The position numbers and the translations under genes are program-made. From Bacteroidota bacterium (GTDB taxonomy: Bacteria; Bacteroidota; Bacteroidia; B-17B0; Aurantibacillaceae), in contig JAAFIL010000010.1 in the NCBI GenBank assembly GCA_013297775.1, forward strand, positions 1 through 64,000: DNA of 64,000 nt, read 5' to 3'. Shown in pieces: positions 1-9,365 of the stretch. The notes under the pieces are model-generated. The model was not told the origin of the DNA. It ran no database searches and saw only the letters and a list, made by a program, of their open reading frames with translations. Position 1 is the first letter of the stretch; each line of letters begins with the position of its first letter.

Positions 1-6
1 CGCTGA

Positions 7-41
7 AAAAAGACTTATCATTTAAAACGATAAGTCTTTTT
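7..41. terminator. Strong intrinsic-terminator-like hairpin
   Basis: A perfect 13-bp stem (7-19 with 29-41) encloses a 9-base loop. Each arm has an A run outside on the left and a T run outside on the right, so it can end transcription in either direction. The gene it serves on the left lies outside the window. I see no gene between it and the tRNA terminator at 223. Confidence 0.75.
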
Positions 42-222
42 GCATTTATAGCAAATCGTTCGACAGAATAAGATAGTCAATGGATCAAGAATCAAACGGA
101 AAAGTTGGGGGAATCATATTTTAGTTTCGCTTTACATTTTGTTTGTCTCATTCAAACGAAAAAAACTTTTGATAAAAATTGCGTGGTATTTAACGTTAAA
201 TGAGCAAGAATTTAAACCAAAC

Positions 223-260
223 AAAAAACCGAACTTCTCATTTTTATCTGAAAAGTTCGG
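223..260 (-). terminator. Terminator of the tRNA pair
   Basis: Read on the minus strand, CCGAACTT (260-253) pairs with AAGTTCGG (236-229) and is followed by a run of T. It sits just downstream of tRNA-Leu in the direction of transcription, which fits the end of a two-tRNA transcript. Confidence 0.7.
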
Positions 261-269
261 CTTGCTTTG

Positions 270-353
270 TACCTCGAATCGGGGTCGAACCGATATATCC
301 GTGAAGATACTGGTGTTTGAGACCAGCGCGTCTACCAATTCCGCCATCGAGGC
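270..353 (-). tRNA. tRNA-Leu (anticodon CAA)
   Basis: The minus strand reads as a class II tRNA. It starts GCCTCGATGGCGGAATTGG, has the anticodon arm CTGGT-CTCAAAC-ACCAG with CAA in the middle of the 7-base loop, a variable arm, and a T arm with GGTTCGACCCC. The acceptor stem closes with one G-U pair and the discriminator base is A. CCA is not encoded. It lies 22 bases downstream of the second tRNA and is probably cotranscribed with it. Confidence 0.93.
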
Positions 354-375
354 ATTTTGTACCAGTTTACTGGTG

Positions 376-449
376 TGGTCCCACTTGGGCTCGAACCAAG
401 GACCCCCTGATTATGAGTCAGGTGCTCTAACCGGCTGAGCTATAGGACC
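376..449 (-). tRNA. tRNA with CAU anticodon (Met elongator or Ile2)
   Basis: The minus strand gives a 74-base tRNA with a 7-bp acceptor stem (one T-G pair), D arm AGCTCAGCCGGTTAGAGC, anticodon loop CTCATAA with CAU, and T arm GGTTCGAGCCC. CAU is shared by elongator tRNA-Met and by tRNA-Ile2, where the C is converted to lysidine. The acceptor stem lacks the C1-A72 mismatch expected of initiator tRNA, so initiator Met is unlikely. Which of the other two it is cannot be settled by eye. A short palindrome (361-374) separates it from tRNA-Leu. Confidence 0.9.
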
Positions 450-526
450 ATTCTGATAGCCGATTACTCTTTTAACAGAATTAAGAGCGCAAAAATAGAT
501 ATTTAACCCATATTTGCAAAATAAAT

Positions 527-1159
527 ATGAGTACTGTTAAAAACATTGTTTTCGATTTAGGCGGAGTAATTATCAATCTCGATATTTTAGCCACCATTAA
601 GGCATTTCAAGAATTAGGTGCTAAAAATTTTCCAGCACTTTACACACAACTAAAACAACACCGCCTGTTCGATGATTTTGATAAAGGATTTATCTCTGAA
701 CAAACGTTTCACACAACATTAAATGAACTCACACAACTTTCCTTAAATTTTTCAGAGTTTGAATCGGCTTGGAATGCCATGTTGCTCGATTTCCCCGCAC
801 ACCGTTTGCAACATTTAAAAAAATACCAACCCCACTACCGTTTATTTCTATTAAGCAACACCAACGAAACCCACATTCGGGCATTCGAAAAAATACTTTT
901 GCAAACACATGGGTACGCTAATTTAGACTCCTTCTTCGAGCGCGTGTATTATTCGTGCCGCATGGGTATGCGTAAACCCGATTCTGAAATTTTTGAGCAT
1001 GTACTTTATACGCATCAATTACAAGCCAACGAAACGCTATTTATTGATGATAGTCCCCAACACGTTTTGGGAGCCAGCCGTTGCGGCATTAAGGCCCATT
1101 TACTAGTACCAACTCAAGATGTTTTTGATGCCCTAAATTTGATTTTGCCGCTGGTCTAA
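527..1159 (+). CDS. HAD-superfamily hydrolase (YihX-like phosphatase)
   Basis: A 210-aa soluble protein with all HAD motifs: FDLGGVIINLD near residue 9 (nucleophile Asp10; the second Asp of the usual DxD is Gly, as in the DLGGV/DLGNV subgroup), LLSNTN with Ser110 as motif II, Lys150 in the GMRKPDSEIF motif, and the acidic pair DD174-175 in FIDDSPQHVLGA. This is the IA-type layout with a helical cap at about residues 15-90. Family members remove phosphate from small sugar phosphates; the substrate cannot be read from sequence. It stands alone, with the divergent tRNA pair on its left. The length is normal and the ATG start is clear. Confidence 0.85.
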   Translation: MSTVKNIVFDLGGVIINLDILATIKAFQELGAKNFPALYTQLKQHRLFDDFDKGFISEQTFHTTLNELTQLSLNFSEFESAWNAMLLDFPAHRLQHLKKYQPHYRLFLLSNTNETHIRAFEKILLQTHGYANLDSFFERVYYSCRMGMRKPDSEIFEHVLYTHQLQANETLFIDDSPQHVLGASRCGIKAHLLVPTQDVFDALNLILPLV

Positions 1160-1480
1160 ACTCAGCTTTGAAAAGTATTGCTTTAGAATAAAAGTTATCA
1201 TTGAAGTAGAATTTTATCGCATAAAATAAATTCAATAAGCGAAGATGTCAAGTTTAAAGAGAAAGCAATGCACTCATTTTTGGTACATTTCTTTTGTAGC
1301 GATGCGGTTTAAGATTAATTTAATAAGTATTGGCGGCAAAGCGCAAGAAATTACTGGAAAAGTTACACTATTAGAATAATTTAAAAGGTAGAATACAATT
1401 TAATAATAGACCTTAACAGCTCGTTCATCCAATTTAGTAATCCTTGTTCAATATTTTAATTATATTTGGTCAGAGTAGCT
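1160..1480. other. Non-coding stretch, AT-rich
   Basis: I find no convincing gene here. It contains one small AT-rich palindrome (1211-1227, 7-bp arms around CGC) downstream of the HAD gene, which may help end its transcript although no T run follows, and the promoter-like box listed next. Confidence 0.5.
1461..1468 (+). promoter_or_regulatory. Bacteroidota-type -7 box (TATATTTG)
   Basis: TATATTTG matches the TAnnTTTG consensus used by the Bacteroidota primary sigma factor and lies 12 bases before the ATG at 1481. A TTG at 1444-1446 could be the upstream element, but the spacing is shorter than usual, so this is only a candidate. Confidence 0.35.
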
Positions 1481-2566
1481 ATGTCATTTACAGGTAATAC
1501 GGTTCAATTTTTGCTAACAGGTTTATTTGTTTTTTGCTTTGTATTTTCGATACTTATCAATTACATTTTATTGCGTTTTTCCGAAACACTTGGCGTTCGC
1601 AGTAAACAATTTACGCAACACCGATGGAGTCCAACGGTTAAACCTTCTTTAGGAGGGATTTCATTTTACTTAGTTTTCTTATTAACTTTTATTTTTTTGG
1701 TATTATCACCAAGTAACAACAGTTTTACCAGTTTAAAATTAGTAGGTTTATTAATTGCTACAAGTTTGGCATTTATGATGGGCTTGGCCGACGATGCCTT
1801 TAACACCATTCCATTACTTAAATTTTTAGCGCAATTATTTTGTGGCATTATACTTATTTTTTCGGGTACAGGTATTAATACTTTTCAAAATGTATTTGTG
1901 AATCACGCACTAACTTTAATTTGGGTTATTGGTATTATGAACTCTTTAAACATGCTCGATAACATGGACGGCATTACCACCATTATAGCTGCGGTTATAT
2001 GTTGTTTCATGGTTGCCATTAACATTTCGTTGCGAAATACTACTAGCCCGCTGTGTATTTTATCGTTAGGCGTTTTAGGGGCTTTGTGCGGATTTCTTAT
2101 TTTCAATTTTCATCCCTCGCGAATGTTTATGGGCGACACAGGCTCTCAATTTTTAGGATTATTTTTAGCCGCAGCAGGTATCGAAGTGTGTTGGAATAAC
2201 CCCATTCACAATGCTGGCGGAACAGTTCCTCTATATCTTATTAATAGCATTGTAGTTACTTTAGTTTTTTTAATAACACTAACCGATACCATTACTGTTG
2301 TTATCAATCGAATGCGAATTGGTAAATCGCCATTTGTCGGTGGCAAAGACCACACCACACATCATCTTTTTTTTAAAGGTATAACCGAAAAACGAATTGC
2401 CATTTTATATTGCGCTCTAGCTTCCATTGCGGCTTGTTTAGCTTATCAACTTATACTAAATTTTTCCGATATATTGCTCTACCTTTCTATTTTTTATATA
2501 CTCATAGTCTTCTTATTTTTATACCTCAATACGATTTTTAAGAAACGTGGTAAAACCTCCAAATAA
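1481..2566 (+). CDS. WecA/TagO-like undecaprenyl-phosphate glycosyl-1-phosphate transferase
   Basis: A 361-aa protein with about ten membrane segments, of the family that moves a sugar-1-phosphate from a UDP sugar to undecaprenyl phosphate at the inner membrane, the first step of O-antigen or related glycan assembly. Seen: PSLGGISFY near residue 55, GLADDA with the acidic pair at 104-105, NMLDNMDG near 157-164, MFMGDTGS near 215-222, and a KDHTTHH loop near the C-terminus. The Asp-rich loops bind Mg and substrate. MraY is less likely because the loop motifs and the HH pattern fit the WecA branch. I start it at the ATG at 1481; an in-frame TTG lies 15 bases upstream. It overlaps the next gene by 20 bases. 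Confidence 0.85.
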   Translation: MSFTGNTVQFLLTGLFVFCFVFSILINYILLRFSETLGVRSKQFTQHRWSPTVKPSLGGISFYLVFLLTFIFLVLSPSNNSFTSLKLVGLLIATSLAFMMGLADDAFNTIPLLKFLAQLFCGIILIFSGTGINTFQNVFVNHALTLIWVIGIMNSLNMLDNMDGITTIIAAVICCFMVAINISLRNTTSPLCILSLGVLGALCGFLIFNFHPSRMFMGDTGSQFLGLFLAAAGIEVCWNNPIHNAGGTVPLYLINSIVVTLVFLITLTDTITVVINRMRIGKSPFVGGKDHTTHHLFFKGITEKRIAILYCALASIAACLAYQLILNFSDILLYLSIFYILIVFLFLYLNTIFKKRGKTSK

Positions 2567-3764
2567 CAGGTATTCAAAATACTTTACGCCCATTTTAAGT
2601 ACCCTTGTTTTTTTGCTAATTTATGTGGGGTTATACATTTACCTCAAAATTAATATTTACCCACCAAGTGAAAATACATTAGCCTATCAAAACACTAATT
2701 TTAATGTATTAGGTTTAAGCATTCCCAAAAGTTTAGATTTTTGTGGAGAGGCTTTTCCAGCTAATAATTACGAAATTAAAAAAAACCTAGAGCGCGAATT
2801 TTTCAACAAATCGTATTGGCAGAGCGGCTCTTCCGTTTTATTTCAAAAAGCCCGCAAATGGTTTCCTTACATTGAACCAATTCTAAAGCGCGAGGGTGTA
2901 CCCGATGATTTTAAATACGTTGCCGTTATCGAAAGTCATTTAAGTAATGTTGTTTCGCCCGCAGGGGCAGCAGGCTTTTGGCAGTTGGTGCCTGGCTCTG
3001 CCCGTAATTATGGTTTAGTGGTTAACGATTGTGTAGATGAACGCTATCACGTTGAAAAAGCAACCGAAGCGGCTTGTAAACATTTTAAAGATGGATATGC
3101 TGTATTTAAAAATTGGACTTTGTCGGCGGCGGCTTATAACTTAGGCATTGGTGGGATGCAGAATGCGCTGCAACGGCAAAACGCCGATAATTACTATGAT
3201 TTGATCTTAAACCGAGAAACTGCGGCATTTATATATCGCATTTTGGCCTATAAAACTTTGTTAAGTAACCCCGCTCACTTTGGCATCAAAAAACGAAAGG
3301 TAAGTGCTTTATCTAAAATTCCAATGCAACGTATTAGTGTTGACTCGACCATTTCGAACCTAAAAAATTTTGCTAAACTTTATCAAACCAATGCAGCGGT
3401 TATTAAATTGTTTAATCCGTGGTTATTACAAAATCAGTTGCTAAACCCAGATAAACGGACCTTCATTATCGAAATTCCGAAAGATTTAACGCGCGATTAT
3501 AGCGACTATGCCATAGATTTAATTGGCGAAAATGGGGCTTTACCACAAAACGAAACCGATCCACCGCTTTTGTTACCCGCCGATACATCGTCAGCATTGA
3601 TTGAGTATCAAAGTTTAACGCATACATTAAAAGAAGGAGAAACCTTAGCCGAACTGGCTTTATTCTATGAGGTTAGCGAAAAAGAATTACGTCTTTGGAA
3701 TAAACTTACAGATACTGATGTGCCAAAACCTGGAAACATACTAACTTTACATTTTAAAAAATAA
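2547..3764 (+). CDS. MltD-like membrane-bound lytic transglycosylase with LysM
   Basis: A 405-aa envelope protein. An N-terminal membrane anchor (about 13-33) is followed by a transglycosylase (SLT) domain at about 95-240. The catalytic Glu is Glu129 in VIESHL, followed by SPAGAAGFWQLVPGSARNYG, the classical ES/GxxGxWQ pattern. A LysM peptidoglycan-binding motif closes the protein (about 355-404), preceded by a weaker LysM-like stretch (about 270-325). It cuts glycan strands to give 1,6-anhydro ends. The start is a GTG inside the end of the preceding transferase gene, and no ATG precedes the domain, so the two are probably translationally coupled envelope genes. Confidence 0.87.
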   Translation: MVKPPNNRYSKYFTPILSTLVFLLIYVGLYIYLKINIYPPSENTLAYQNTNFNVLGLSIPKSLDFCGEAFPANNYEIKKNLEREFFNKSYWQSGSSVLFQKARKWFPYIEPILKREGVPDDFKYVAVIESHLSNVVSPAGAAGFWQLVPGSARNYGLVVNDCVDERYHVEKATEAACKHFKDGYAVFKNWTLSAAAYNLGIGGMQNALQRQNADNYYDLILNRETAAFIYRILAYKTLLSNPAHFGIKKRKVSALSKIPMQRISVDSTISNLKNFAKLYQTNAAVIKLFNPWLLQNQLLNPDKRTFIIEIPKDLTRDYSDYAIDLIGENGALPQNETDPPLLLPADTSSALIEYQSLTHTLKEGETLAELALFYEVSEKELRLWNKLTDTDVPKPGNILTLHFKK

Positions 3765-3783
3765 ATTAAGGCTTTACCTGCAA

Positions 3784-6666
3784 ATGACGAAAAAAAATAA
3801 TCTTATAGAAATTGACGATACCGATGTGATAGAAGTTATTGGTGCACGCGCACATAATTTAAAAGACATTAGCTTACAAATACCTCGTAATAAATTGGTG
3901 GTAATTACTGGCCTAAGTGGAAGCGGTAAATCCTCTTTAGCGTTCGACACCATTTATGCCGAGGGACAAAGACGCTACATCGAAAGTTTTTCGTCGTATG
4001 CGCGCCAATTTTTAGGCAACTTAGAACGCCCCGATGTAGATAAAATAACGGGGTTGAGTCCAGTTATTTCAATAGAACAAAAAACGGTTAATAAAAATCC
4101 TCGCTCAACAGTTGGTACCATTACCGAGATTTATGATTTTATGCGTTTATTGTTTGCGCGCGCTGGCGAAGCCTATTCGTATAACACAGGCGAAAAAATG
4201 GTGCGCTACAGCGATGAACAAATTGTAGATTTAATCTTGAACGATTATGCTGACAAAAAAATAAATGTATTAGCTCCCATTGTTAAAGGGCGCAAAGGGC
4301 ATTACCGCGAGTTGTTTGAGGACATTAGAAAAAAAGGATTTAATAAAGTACGCATTGATGGCGAGATTAAAGACATCGTTGCCAAAATGCAAGTGGATCG
4401 TTATAAGATACACGATATTGAAATAGTGATTGATAGGATTGAAGTAACCGAAGGGATTAAAAGCCGACTAAATCAATCGTTGCAAACAGCCATGAAACAT
4501 GGTAAAAACACCATTATGGTTAGCGAACACGAAGAAGAAAAACCTAAGAAAAAACCGCAAGGCTTCGGTTTTGGAAAAGTCCGTTTCTTCTCTCGTTTTT
4601 TAATGTGTCCCACCACAGGTATTAGTTACGACGAGCCAGCACCTAATTTATTTTCGTTCAACTCGCCTTATGGGGCTTGCCCACAGTGCAACGGCCTTGG
4701 TGTTATTAGCGAGATTGATATAAAAAAAATTATTCCAGATACCTCTTTATCTATTAAAAAAGGAGGCATTACACCGCTCGGAGAAAACAAAGGCGGCTGG
4801 ATTTATAAGCAAATGGAAGCCATTGGTCAGGTTTATGGTTTTACTTTAGATACACCTCTAAAAGATATTGATGACCAAGCTATACAAACCATTTTATTTG
4901 GAAGCGATGAATTGTTTAAAGTAACCACCGAAGCTGGGCAATACAATTTTGCATTCGAAGGCATTGCTACGTTTATTACACGTCAAGCCGATGAAAACCC
5001 CAATCCCGGCATGACCCGATGGGTACAAGGGTTTACCAACAAAATTAATTGCCCTACTTGCCAAGGTACGCGCTTAAAAAAGGAAGCTCTTTACTTTAAA
5101 ATTGCCGATAAAAATATTGCGGAGTTGAGCGATTTAGATATTAATATTTTAGGCGATTGGTTTAAAACCGTTGATAAAAAATTAAGTAAACAACAACTCA
5201 TCATTGGCAAAGAAGTTTTAAAAGAAATTCGTGCGCGTATTAATTTTTTATTGGAAGTAGGTTTAGATTATGTAACCTTAAACCGTTCTTCCAAATCGTT
5301 AAGTGGCGGCGAGGCGCAGCGCATCCGTTTGGCCACACAAATAGGTTCTCAATTAGTTGGTGTTTTATATATTTTGGATGAGCCTAGTATTGGTTTACAT
5401 CAACGCGATAACACCCGTTTAATTGATGCACTCAAAAATTTACGCGATGTAGGCAATTCCATTTTAGTGGTAGAACACGATAAAGACATGATTATGGAAA
5501 GTGATTATGTGATTGATATTGGTCCAGGGGCGGGTGTGCATGGCGGACGTGTGGTTGCGGGCGCTAAACCTCAGCAAATGATAAAGTTCGATACCATGAC
5601 GGCCAATTACATTACAGGTAGAAAACAAATTGAAGTACCTGCAAAACGGCGTGTTGGAAACGGTAAAAAAATAAGTTTAAAAAATTGCACAGGACACAAT
5701 CTCAAAAACGTAAGCATAGATTTACCACTTGGCAAATTTATTTGCGTAACGGGTGTAAGTGGAAGCGGCAAAAGTAGTTTAATTAACGAAACACTTTATC
5801 CCATCTTATCGGCTCATTTTTATAATGCCGAAAAAAAACCATTGCCTTACAAAATTATTAGTGGCATAGAGCATATAGACAAAGTGATTGATATAGACCA
5901 AAGCCCTATTGGTCGCACGCCTCGAAGTAACCCAGCTACATACACCAATGTATTTACCGACATCCGTAATTTATTTTCGGAAGTACCCGAAGCCAAAATA
6001 CGAGGGTATAAACCCGGACGTTTTAGCTTTAATGTAAAAGGTGGTCGCTGCGAAACCTGCGGAGGCGCGGGTGTTAAAACCATTGAAATGAATTTTTTAC
6101 CCGACGTGTATGTGGAATGCGATACTTGCTTTGGCAAACGTTATAACCGCGAAACCCTTGAGGTACGTTACAAAGGTAAATCCATTAGCGATGTGTTAAA
6201 CATGACTATTGACCAAGCCTGTACCTTTTTTGAAAACGTCCCACAAATTTACCGACAAATTAAAACCCTTCAAGATGTTGGATTGGGCTATATTACCCTT
6301 GGGCAGCAAGCAACTACACTTAGCGGTGGCGAAGCACAACGTGTTAAGTTAGCCACCGAATTAAGCAAGCGCGATACGGGTAATACCTTTTATATTTTAG
6401 ATGAACCCACTACTGGTTTGCATTTTGAAGACATCCGTATTTTGTTAGAAGTATTAAATCGTTTAGTCAACAATGGGAACTCCGTTTTGGTTATTGAGCA
6501 CAATATGGACATTATCAAAATGGCCGATCATGTAATTGATATTGGTCCCGAAGGCGGTAAAGGTGGTGGAAAAGTTTTATTTGAAGGAACTCCCGAAGAA
6601 CTTTGTAAAATAAAAAATAGTTATACCGGATTTTATTTGAAGAAAGAATTGAAAGCGAGTAAATAA
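3784..6666 (+). CDS. uvrA: UvrA, excinuclease ABC subunit A
   Basis: A 960-aa ABC-type ATPase that finds bulky DNA lesions and loads UvrB in nucleotide excision repair. Two tandem ABC modules are seen: Walker A GLSGSGKSS (about 43-51) and GVSGSGKSS (about 658), signatures LSGGEAQRIRLA and LSGGEAQRVKLA, and two Walker B ILDEP motifs. Zinc-finger cysteine pairs appear as CPQCNGLG, CPTCQGTR, CETCGGAG and CDTCFGKR. The length is that of full UvrA, and there are no breaks. It starts 19 bases after the lytic transglycosylase gene and its stop abuts the convergent gene at 6667. Confidence 0.97.
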   Translation: MTKKNNLIEIDDTDVIEVIGARAHNLKDISLQIPRNKLVVITGLSGSGKSSLAFDTIYAEGQRRYIESFSSYARQFLGNLERPDVDKITGLSPVISIEQKTVNKNPRSTVGTITEIYDFMRLLFARAGEAYSYNTGEKMVRYSDEQIVDLILNDYADKKINVLAPIVKGRKGHYRELFEDIRKKGFNKVRIDGEIKDIVAKMQVDRYKIHDIEIVIDRIEVTEGIKSRLNQSLQTAMKHGKNTIMVSEHEEEKPKKKPQGFGFGKVRFFSRFLMCPTTGISYDEPAPNLFSFNSPYGACPQCNGLGVISEIDIKKIIPDTSLSIKKGGITPLGENKGGWIYKQMEAIGQVYGFTLDTPLKDIDDQAIQTILFGSDELFKVTTEAGQYNFAFEGIATFITRQADENPNPGMTRWVQGFTNKINCPTCQGTRLKKEALYFKIADKNIAELSDLDINILGDWFKTVDKKLSKQQLIIGKEVLKEIRARINFLLEVGLDYVTLNRSSKSLSGGEAQRIRLATQIGSQLVGVLYILDEPSIGLHQRDNTRLIDALKNLRDVGNSILVVEHDKDMIMESDYVIDIGPGAGVHGGRVVAGAKPQQMIKFDTMTANYITGRKQIEVPAKRRVGNGKKISLKNCTGHNLKNVSIDLPLGKFICVTGVSGSGKSSLINETLYPILSAHFYNAEKKPLPYKIISGIEHIDKVIDIDQSPIGRTPRSNPATYTNVFTDIRNLFSEVPEAKIRGYKPGRFSFNVKGGRCETCGGAGVKTIEMNFLPDVYVECDTCFGKRYNRETLEVRYKGKSISDVLNMTIDQACTFFENVPQIYRQIKTLQDVGLGYITLGQQATTLSGGEAQRVKLATELSKRDTGNTFYILDEPTTGLHFEDIRILLEVLNRLVNNGNSVLVIEHNMDIIKMADHVIDIGPEGGKGGGKVLFEGTPEELCKIKNSYTGFYLKKELKASK

Positions 6667-7128
6667 TTAATTACCACGAATCCGAATTTCATTACCATCA
6701 AAGCTGGTGGGGTATTGTTTTAAAGGCAGAGTAGCTGGACCATTAATAACTGTGCCATCTACAATTTGCCAAGCCGAGCCACTAATGGTATCTTTACACG
6801 TAAAGCTATCGTTTTGTACTTTGGCGCGAGCATTGGGGTTATTAGGGGCGGCGGTAGAGGTGCGCTCTAAGGTTATAATTTCTTGTTGGCTTTTACGGTA
6901 AAGAATTAAGCCATTTATCCCTCCTGGATAATACATCCAACCACCAATAACTTGAATTTTAAAATTGAGAGGCTCATTAATCAACATAGTTATGTCAACA
7001 AAAGCGGGCGGCACATTGGTTACTGGCGGGGGCTGTCTTTTTCGGCAAGCTAAAACCAAAACACCTGCTAAAAAAACATAAATAAGCAAACGGTAGCTTT
7101 TTTTTAACTCTAGAAACTGGCTTCTCAT
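6667..7128 (-). CDS. Lipoprotein resembling a Rieske-fold protein without its metal ligands
   Basis: A 153-aa protein with an N-terminal membrane segment ending in a lipobox-like LVLAC (Cys about 27), so probably a lipoprotein. The C-terminal part (DGTVINGPATLPLKQYPTSF, then GNEIRI) follows the ending I know from small Bacteroidota lipoproteins with a Rieske [2Fe-2S]-like domain. In those the cluster is held by two Cys-x-His-type pairs. Here only one Cys remains (SFTCKD) and there is no CxH or CxxH, so an iron-sulfur cluster is unlikely. The family call is from memory of the pattern; a function cannot be given. Its stop codon directly abuts that of uvrA. Confidence 0.5.
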   Translation of the reverse strand: MRSQFLELKKSYRLLIYVFLAGVLVLACRKRQPPPVTNVPPAFVDITMLINEPLNFKIQVIGGWMYYPGGINGLILYRKSQQEIITLERTSTAAPNNPNARAKVQNDSFTCKDTISGSAWQIVDGTVINGPATLPLKQYPTSFDGNEIRIRGN

Positions 7129-7171
7129 TAAAAATGACTTACATTTATATTCTCAAATTTACAATTAATTA

Positions 7172-8815
7172 ATGGAAATAGAAACAAATCGGTCAGGTGG
7201 CAACTCTAACCCTTTTTTACCACTTTACTTTTCTCTTGTGTTGGCATTGGGTGTTTTAATAGGTTACTTTTTTACATTCGGAACTAGTGATGCGGGCACT
7301 CAACTTAAAACCACCACCAACAGTAATACGAAAGTAAATGCTTTGTTAGACTATATTGAACAACAGTATGTGGACACGATAAGTAAAGATTCGCTAACCG
7401 AGCGAACGATTACTGCCATGTTAAAAAGTTTAGATCCGCATAGCGATTATTTTCCTGCGGCTGATTTTAGTTTAGTAAACGATCCACTTAAAGGCAATTT
7501 CGATGGCATTGGTGTTGAGTTCAATATCATTGACGATACCATTCGCATCATCAATCCTATTATTGGCGGGCCCTCCGAAAAGTTGGGCATTAAAGCTGGC
7601 GATAAAATTGTCAAAATCAATGATACTTTAGCTGCGGGTATAAAAATTACAAACCCAAAAGTATTTGCTAAACTTCGTGGCGAAAGTGGTACGAAGGTAA
7701 AAGTTTCGATTAAACGCTCTGGAATTAATAAATTATTAGACTTTACCATTACGCGCGATGCTATTCCGATTTATAGCATTGATGTGAATTACATGGTAGC
7801 TCCGGGCATTGGCTACATTAAAGTATCGCGTTTTGCCGAAACAACTTACGATGAGTACCTCAAAGCCTTTAACGAATTAAGCAAACAAGGCATGCAAAAA
7901 TTGATTTTAGATTTACGCGGTAATGGTGGCGGCTTCTTAAAAATTGCAGTAGAATTAAGCGATGAGTTTTTAAGTAATGGCTTACAAATTGTTTACACCG
8001 AAGGAAAAGCGCATCCTAAAAAAACATACTCGGCTACCACACGTGGAGGATTTGAAACGAAAGACTTGGTTGTTTTAATTGACGAGGGAAGTGCCAGTGC
8101 TAGTGAAATTGTTGCGGGTGCTTTACAAGACAACGATCGTGCTACCATTATCGGTCGCCGTAGTTTTGGTAAAGGTTTGGTGCAAGATCAATTAGACTTA
8201 GCCGACGGTTCGGCCGTGCGTTTAACCATTGCTCGGTATTACACGCCAACAGGCCGTTGCATTCAAAAACCTTACACCGCGGGCAACGAAGCGTATTACA
8301 ACGAAGAGTTAGAGCGTTACCAAGATGGGGAACTGTATAACCAAGACAGTATGAAAATTGACAAATCGAAAAGTTATAAAACACCCAATGGTAAAATTGT
8401 TTATGGTGGAGGTGGCATTGTACCCGATGTGTTTGTTCCATTAGATACAATTAAATACAGCAGTTACGTGAATCGTTTGTTTTACAGCGGTTATATCAAT
8501 TCGTTTTGTTTTGATTATACCGATAAAAACAGGAGCAGTTTAAGTACACGTTATAAAAATGCAGCCGCTTTTGTTGCAGGGTATCAAATTACAGCTACCG
8601 AAATAAAATCGTTGATGGCTTACGCTGAATCTAAAAAATTTACCTATCCCGATGCAAAGCCCGCACTTACTGAAAAAGGACTTAAACAATTAATGAAAGC
8701 CTTAATTGGTCGTAATTTATTTGATAAGGATGCTTACTATCCTATTATCAACGAAAACGATAACTGTATTAAAAAAGCTGTTGAGGTATTAAATAAATCA
8801 ATACCTTCAAATTAA
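7172..8815 (+). CDS. C-terminal processing peptidase, S41 family (CtpA/Prc type)
   Basis: A 547-aa periplasmic serine protease anchored by one N-terminal segment (about 17-36). A PDZ domain at about 105-185 (GIGVEF, GIKAGDKIVKIN) recognises the C-termini of substrates. The catalytic S41 domain shows LDLRGNGGG (246-254), the nucleophile motif GSASASE (306-312), and the general-base Lys334 in SFGKGLVQ. The family trims or degrades envelope proteins. The C-terminal 170 residues are the usual Bacteroidota extension. It is divergent from the Rieske-like gene (43 bases) and 21 bases upstream of the cytochrome gene, so the last two may be cotranscribed. Confidence 0.93.
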   Translation: MEIETNRSGGNSNPFLPLYFSLVLALGVLIGYFFTFGTSDAGTQLKTTTNSNTKVNALLDYIEQQYVDTISKDSLTERTITAMLKSLDPHSDYFPAADFSLVNDPLKGNFDGIGVEFNIIDDTIRIINPIIGGPSEKLGIKAGDKIVKINDTLAAGIKITNPKVFAKLRGESGTKVKVSIKRSGINKLLDFTITRDAIPIYSIDVNYMVAPGIGYIKVSRFAETTYDEYLKAFNELSKQGMQKLILDLRGNGGGFLKIAVELSDEFLSNGLQIVYTEGKAHPKKTYSATTRGGFETKDLVVLIDEGSASASEIVAGALQDNDRATIIGRRSFGKGLVQDQLDLADGSAVRLTIARYYTPTGRCIQKPYTAGNEAYYNEELERYQDGELYNQDSMKIDKSKSYKTPNGKIVYGGGGIVPDVFVPLDTIKYSSYVNRLFYSGYINSFCFDYTDKNRSSLSTRYKNAAAFVAGYQITATEIKSLMAYAESKKFTYPDAKPALTEKGLKQLMKALIGRNLFDKDAYYPIINENDNCIKKAVEVLNKSIPSN

Positions 8816-8836
8816 TTTTTAACCGATAAAAACATT

Positions 8837-9223
8837 ATGAAACCAATCTCTATTATCTTTTTTGGCATTGCTTTAATAGCGGGTTTAAGCTTTTGCAAAT
8901 CCACCAAAACAAGTACAACTGCGGCAGCCCCAAGTGCACCCGTTACAGGCCCTGTATTTGTTTCTTTCGATAAAGAAATTGTAGTTGCCCAAAAGGTTTG
9001 GCCTGGCACGGCCCTCGAAGAGTTAAAATTGGGACACTCTATTTATAACAACCAATGTACGAGTTGCCACAATGCCTTCGAAATAACGCAGTTTAAAGAG
9101 AAGAAATGGTTACACGAGATTGATGACATGAGTCCTAGAGCCGAATTGACTGCTCAACAAAAGTTAGCACTAACCAAGTATATTTTATCTTACCGAGAAG
9201 CCAATACCGTTGCTAAAAAGTAA
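8837..9223 (+). CDS. Small lipoprotein c-type cytochrome
   Basis: A 128-aa protein. The N-terminal signal ends in LSFC, giving a lipid-attached Cys20, followed by a Thr/Ala/Ser/Pro-rich linker. A single heme c site, CTSCH (74-78), lies in GHSIYNNQCTSCH, which is typical of cytochrome c domains, and Met98 in DDMSP is a candidate sixth ligand. It should be a periplasm-facing electron carrier. The redox partner is unknown and no oxidase or reductase gene lies nearby. Confidence 0.82.
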   Translation: MKPISIIFFGIALIAGLSFCKSTKTSTTAAAPSAPVTGPVFVSFDKEIVVAQKVWPGTALEELKLGHSIYNNQCTSCHNAFEITQFKEKKWLHEIDDMSPRAELTAQQKLALTKYILSYREANTVAKK

Positions 9224-9226
9224 AAC

Positions 9227-9257
9227 TCAATACCCTTGTGTTTAGTATTGTATTTTT
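9227..9257 (+). terminator. Terminator after the cytochrome gene
   Basis: CAATAC (9228-9233) pairs with GTATTG (9245-9250), followed by TATTTTTT. The stem is short, but the position directly after the stop codon supports it. Confidence 0.5.
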
Positions 9258-9365
9258 TGTGAAGTGTTTCTTTAAATAAGTAAACATTACAATTGTTTTT
9301 TATCTTCAAGCAGCTAGAAAACAAAAAATATTTTATAAAACAAGGATTACGCAAACATAGGTTTA

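Noticed and set aside
139-438. 99-codon open frame on the plus strand
   Set aside because: It runs antisense across both tRNAs and their terminator; its peptide is just the translation of tRNA sequence.
8148-8450. 100-codon minus-strand frame inside the protease gene
   Set aside because: Shadow of the S41 peptidase coding sequence, which has clear domains.
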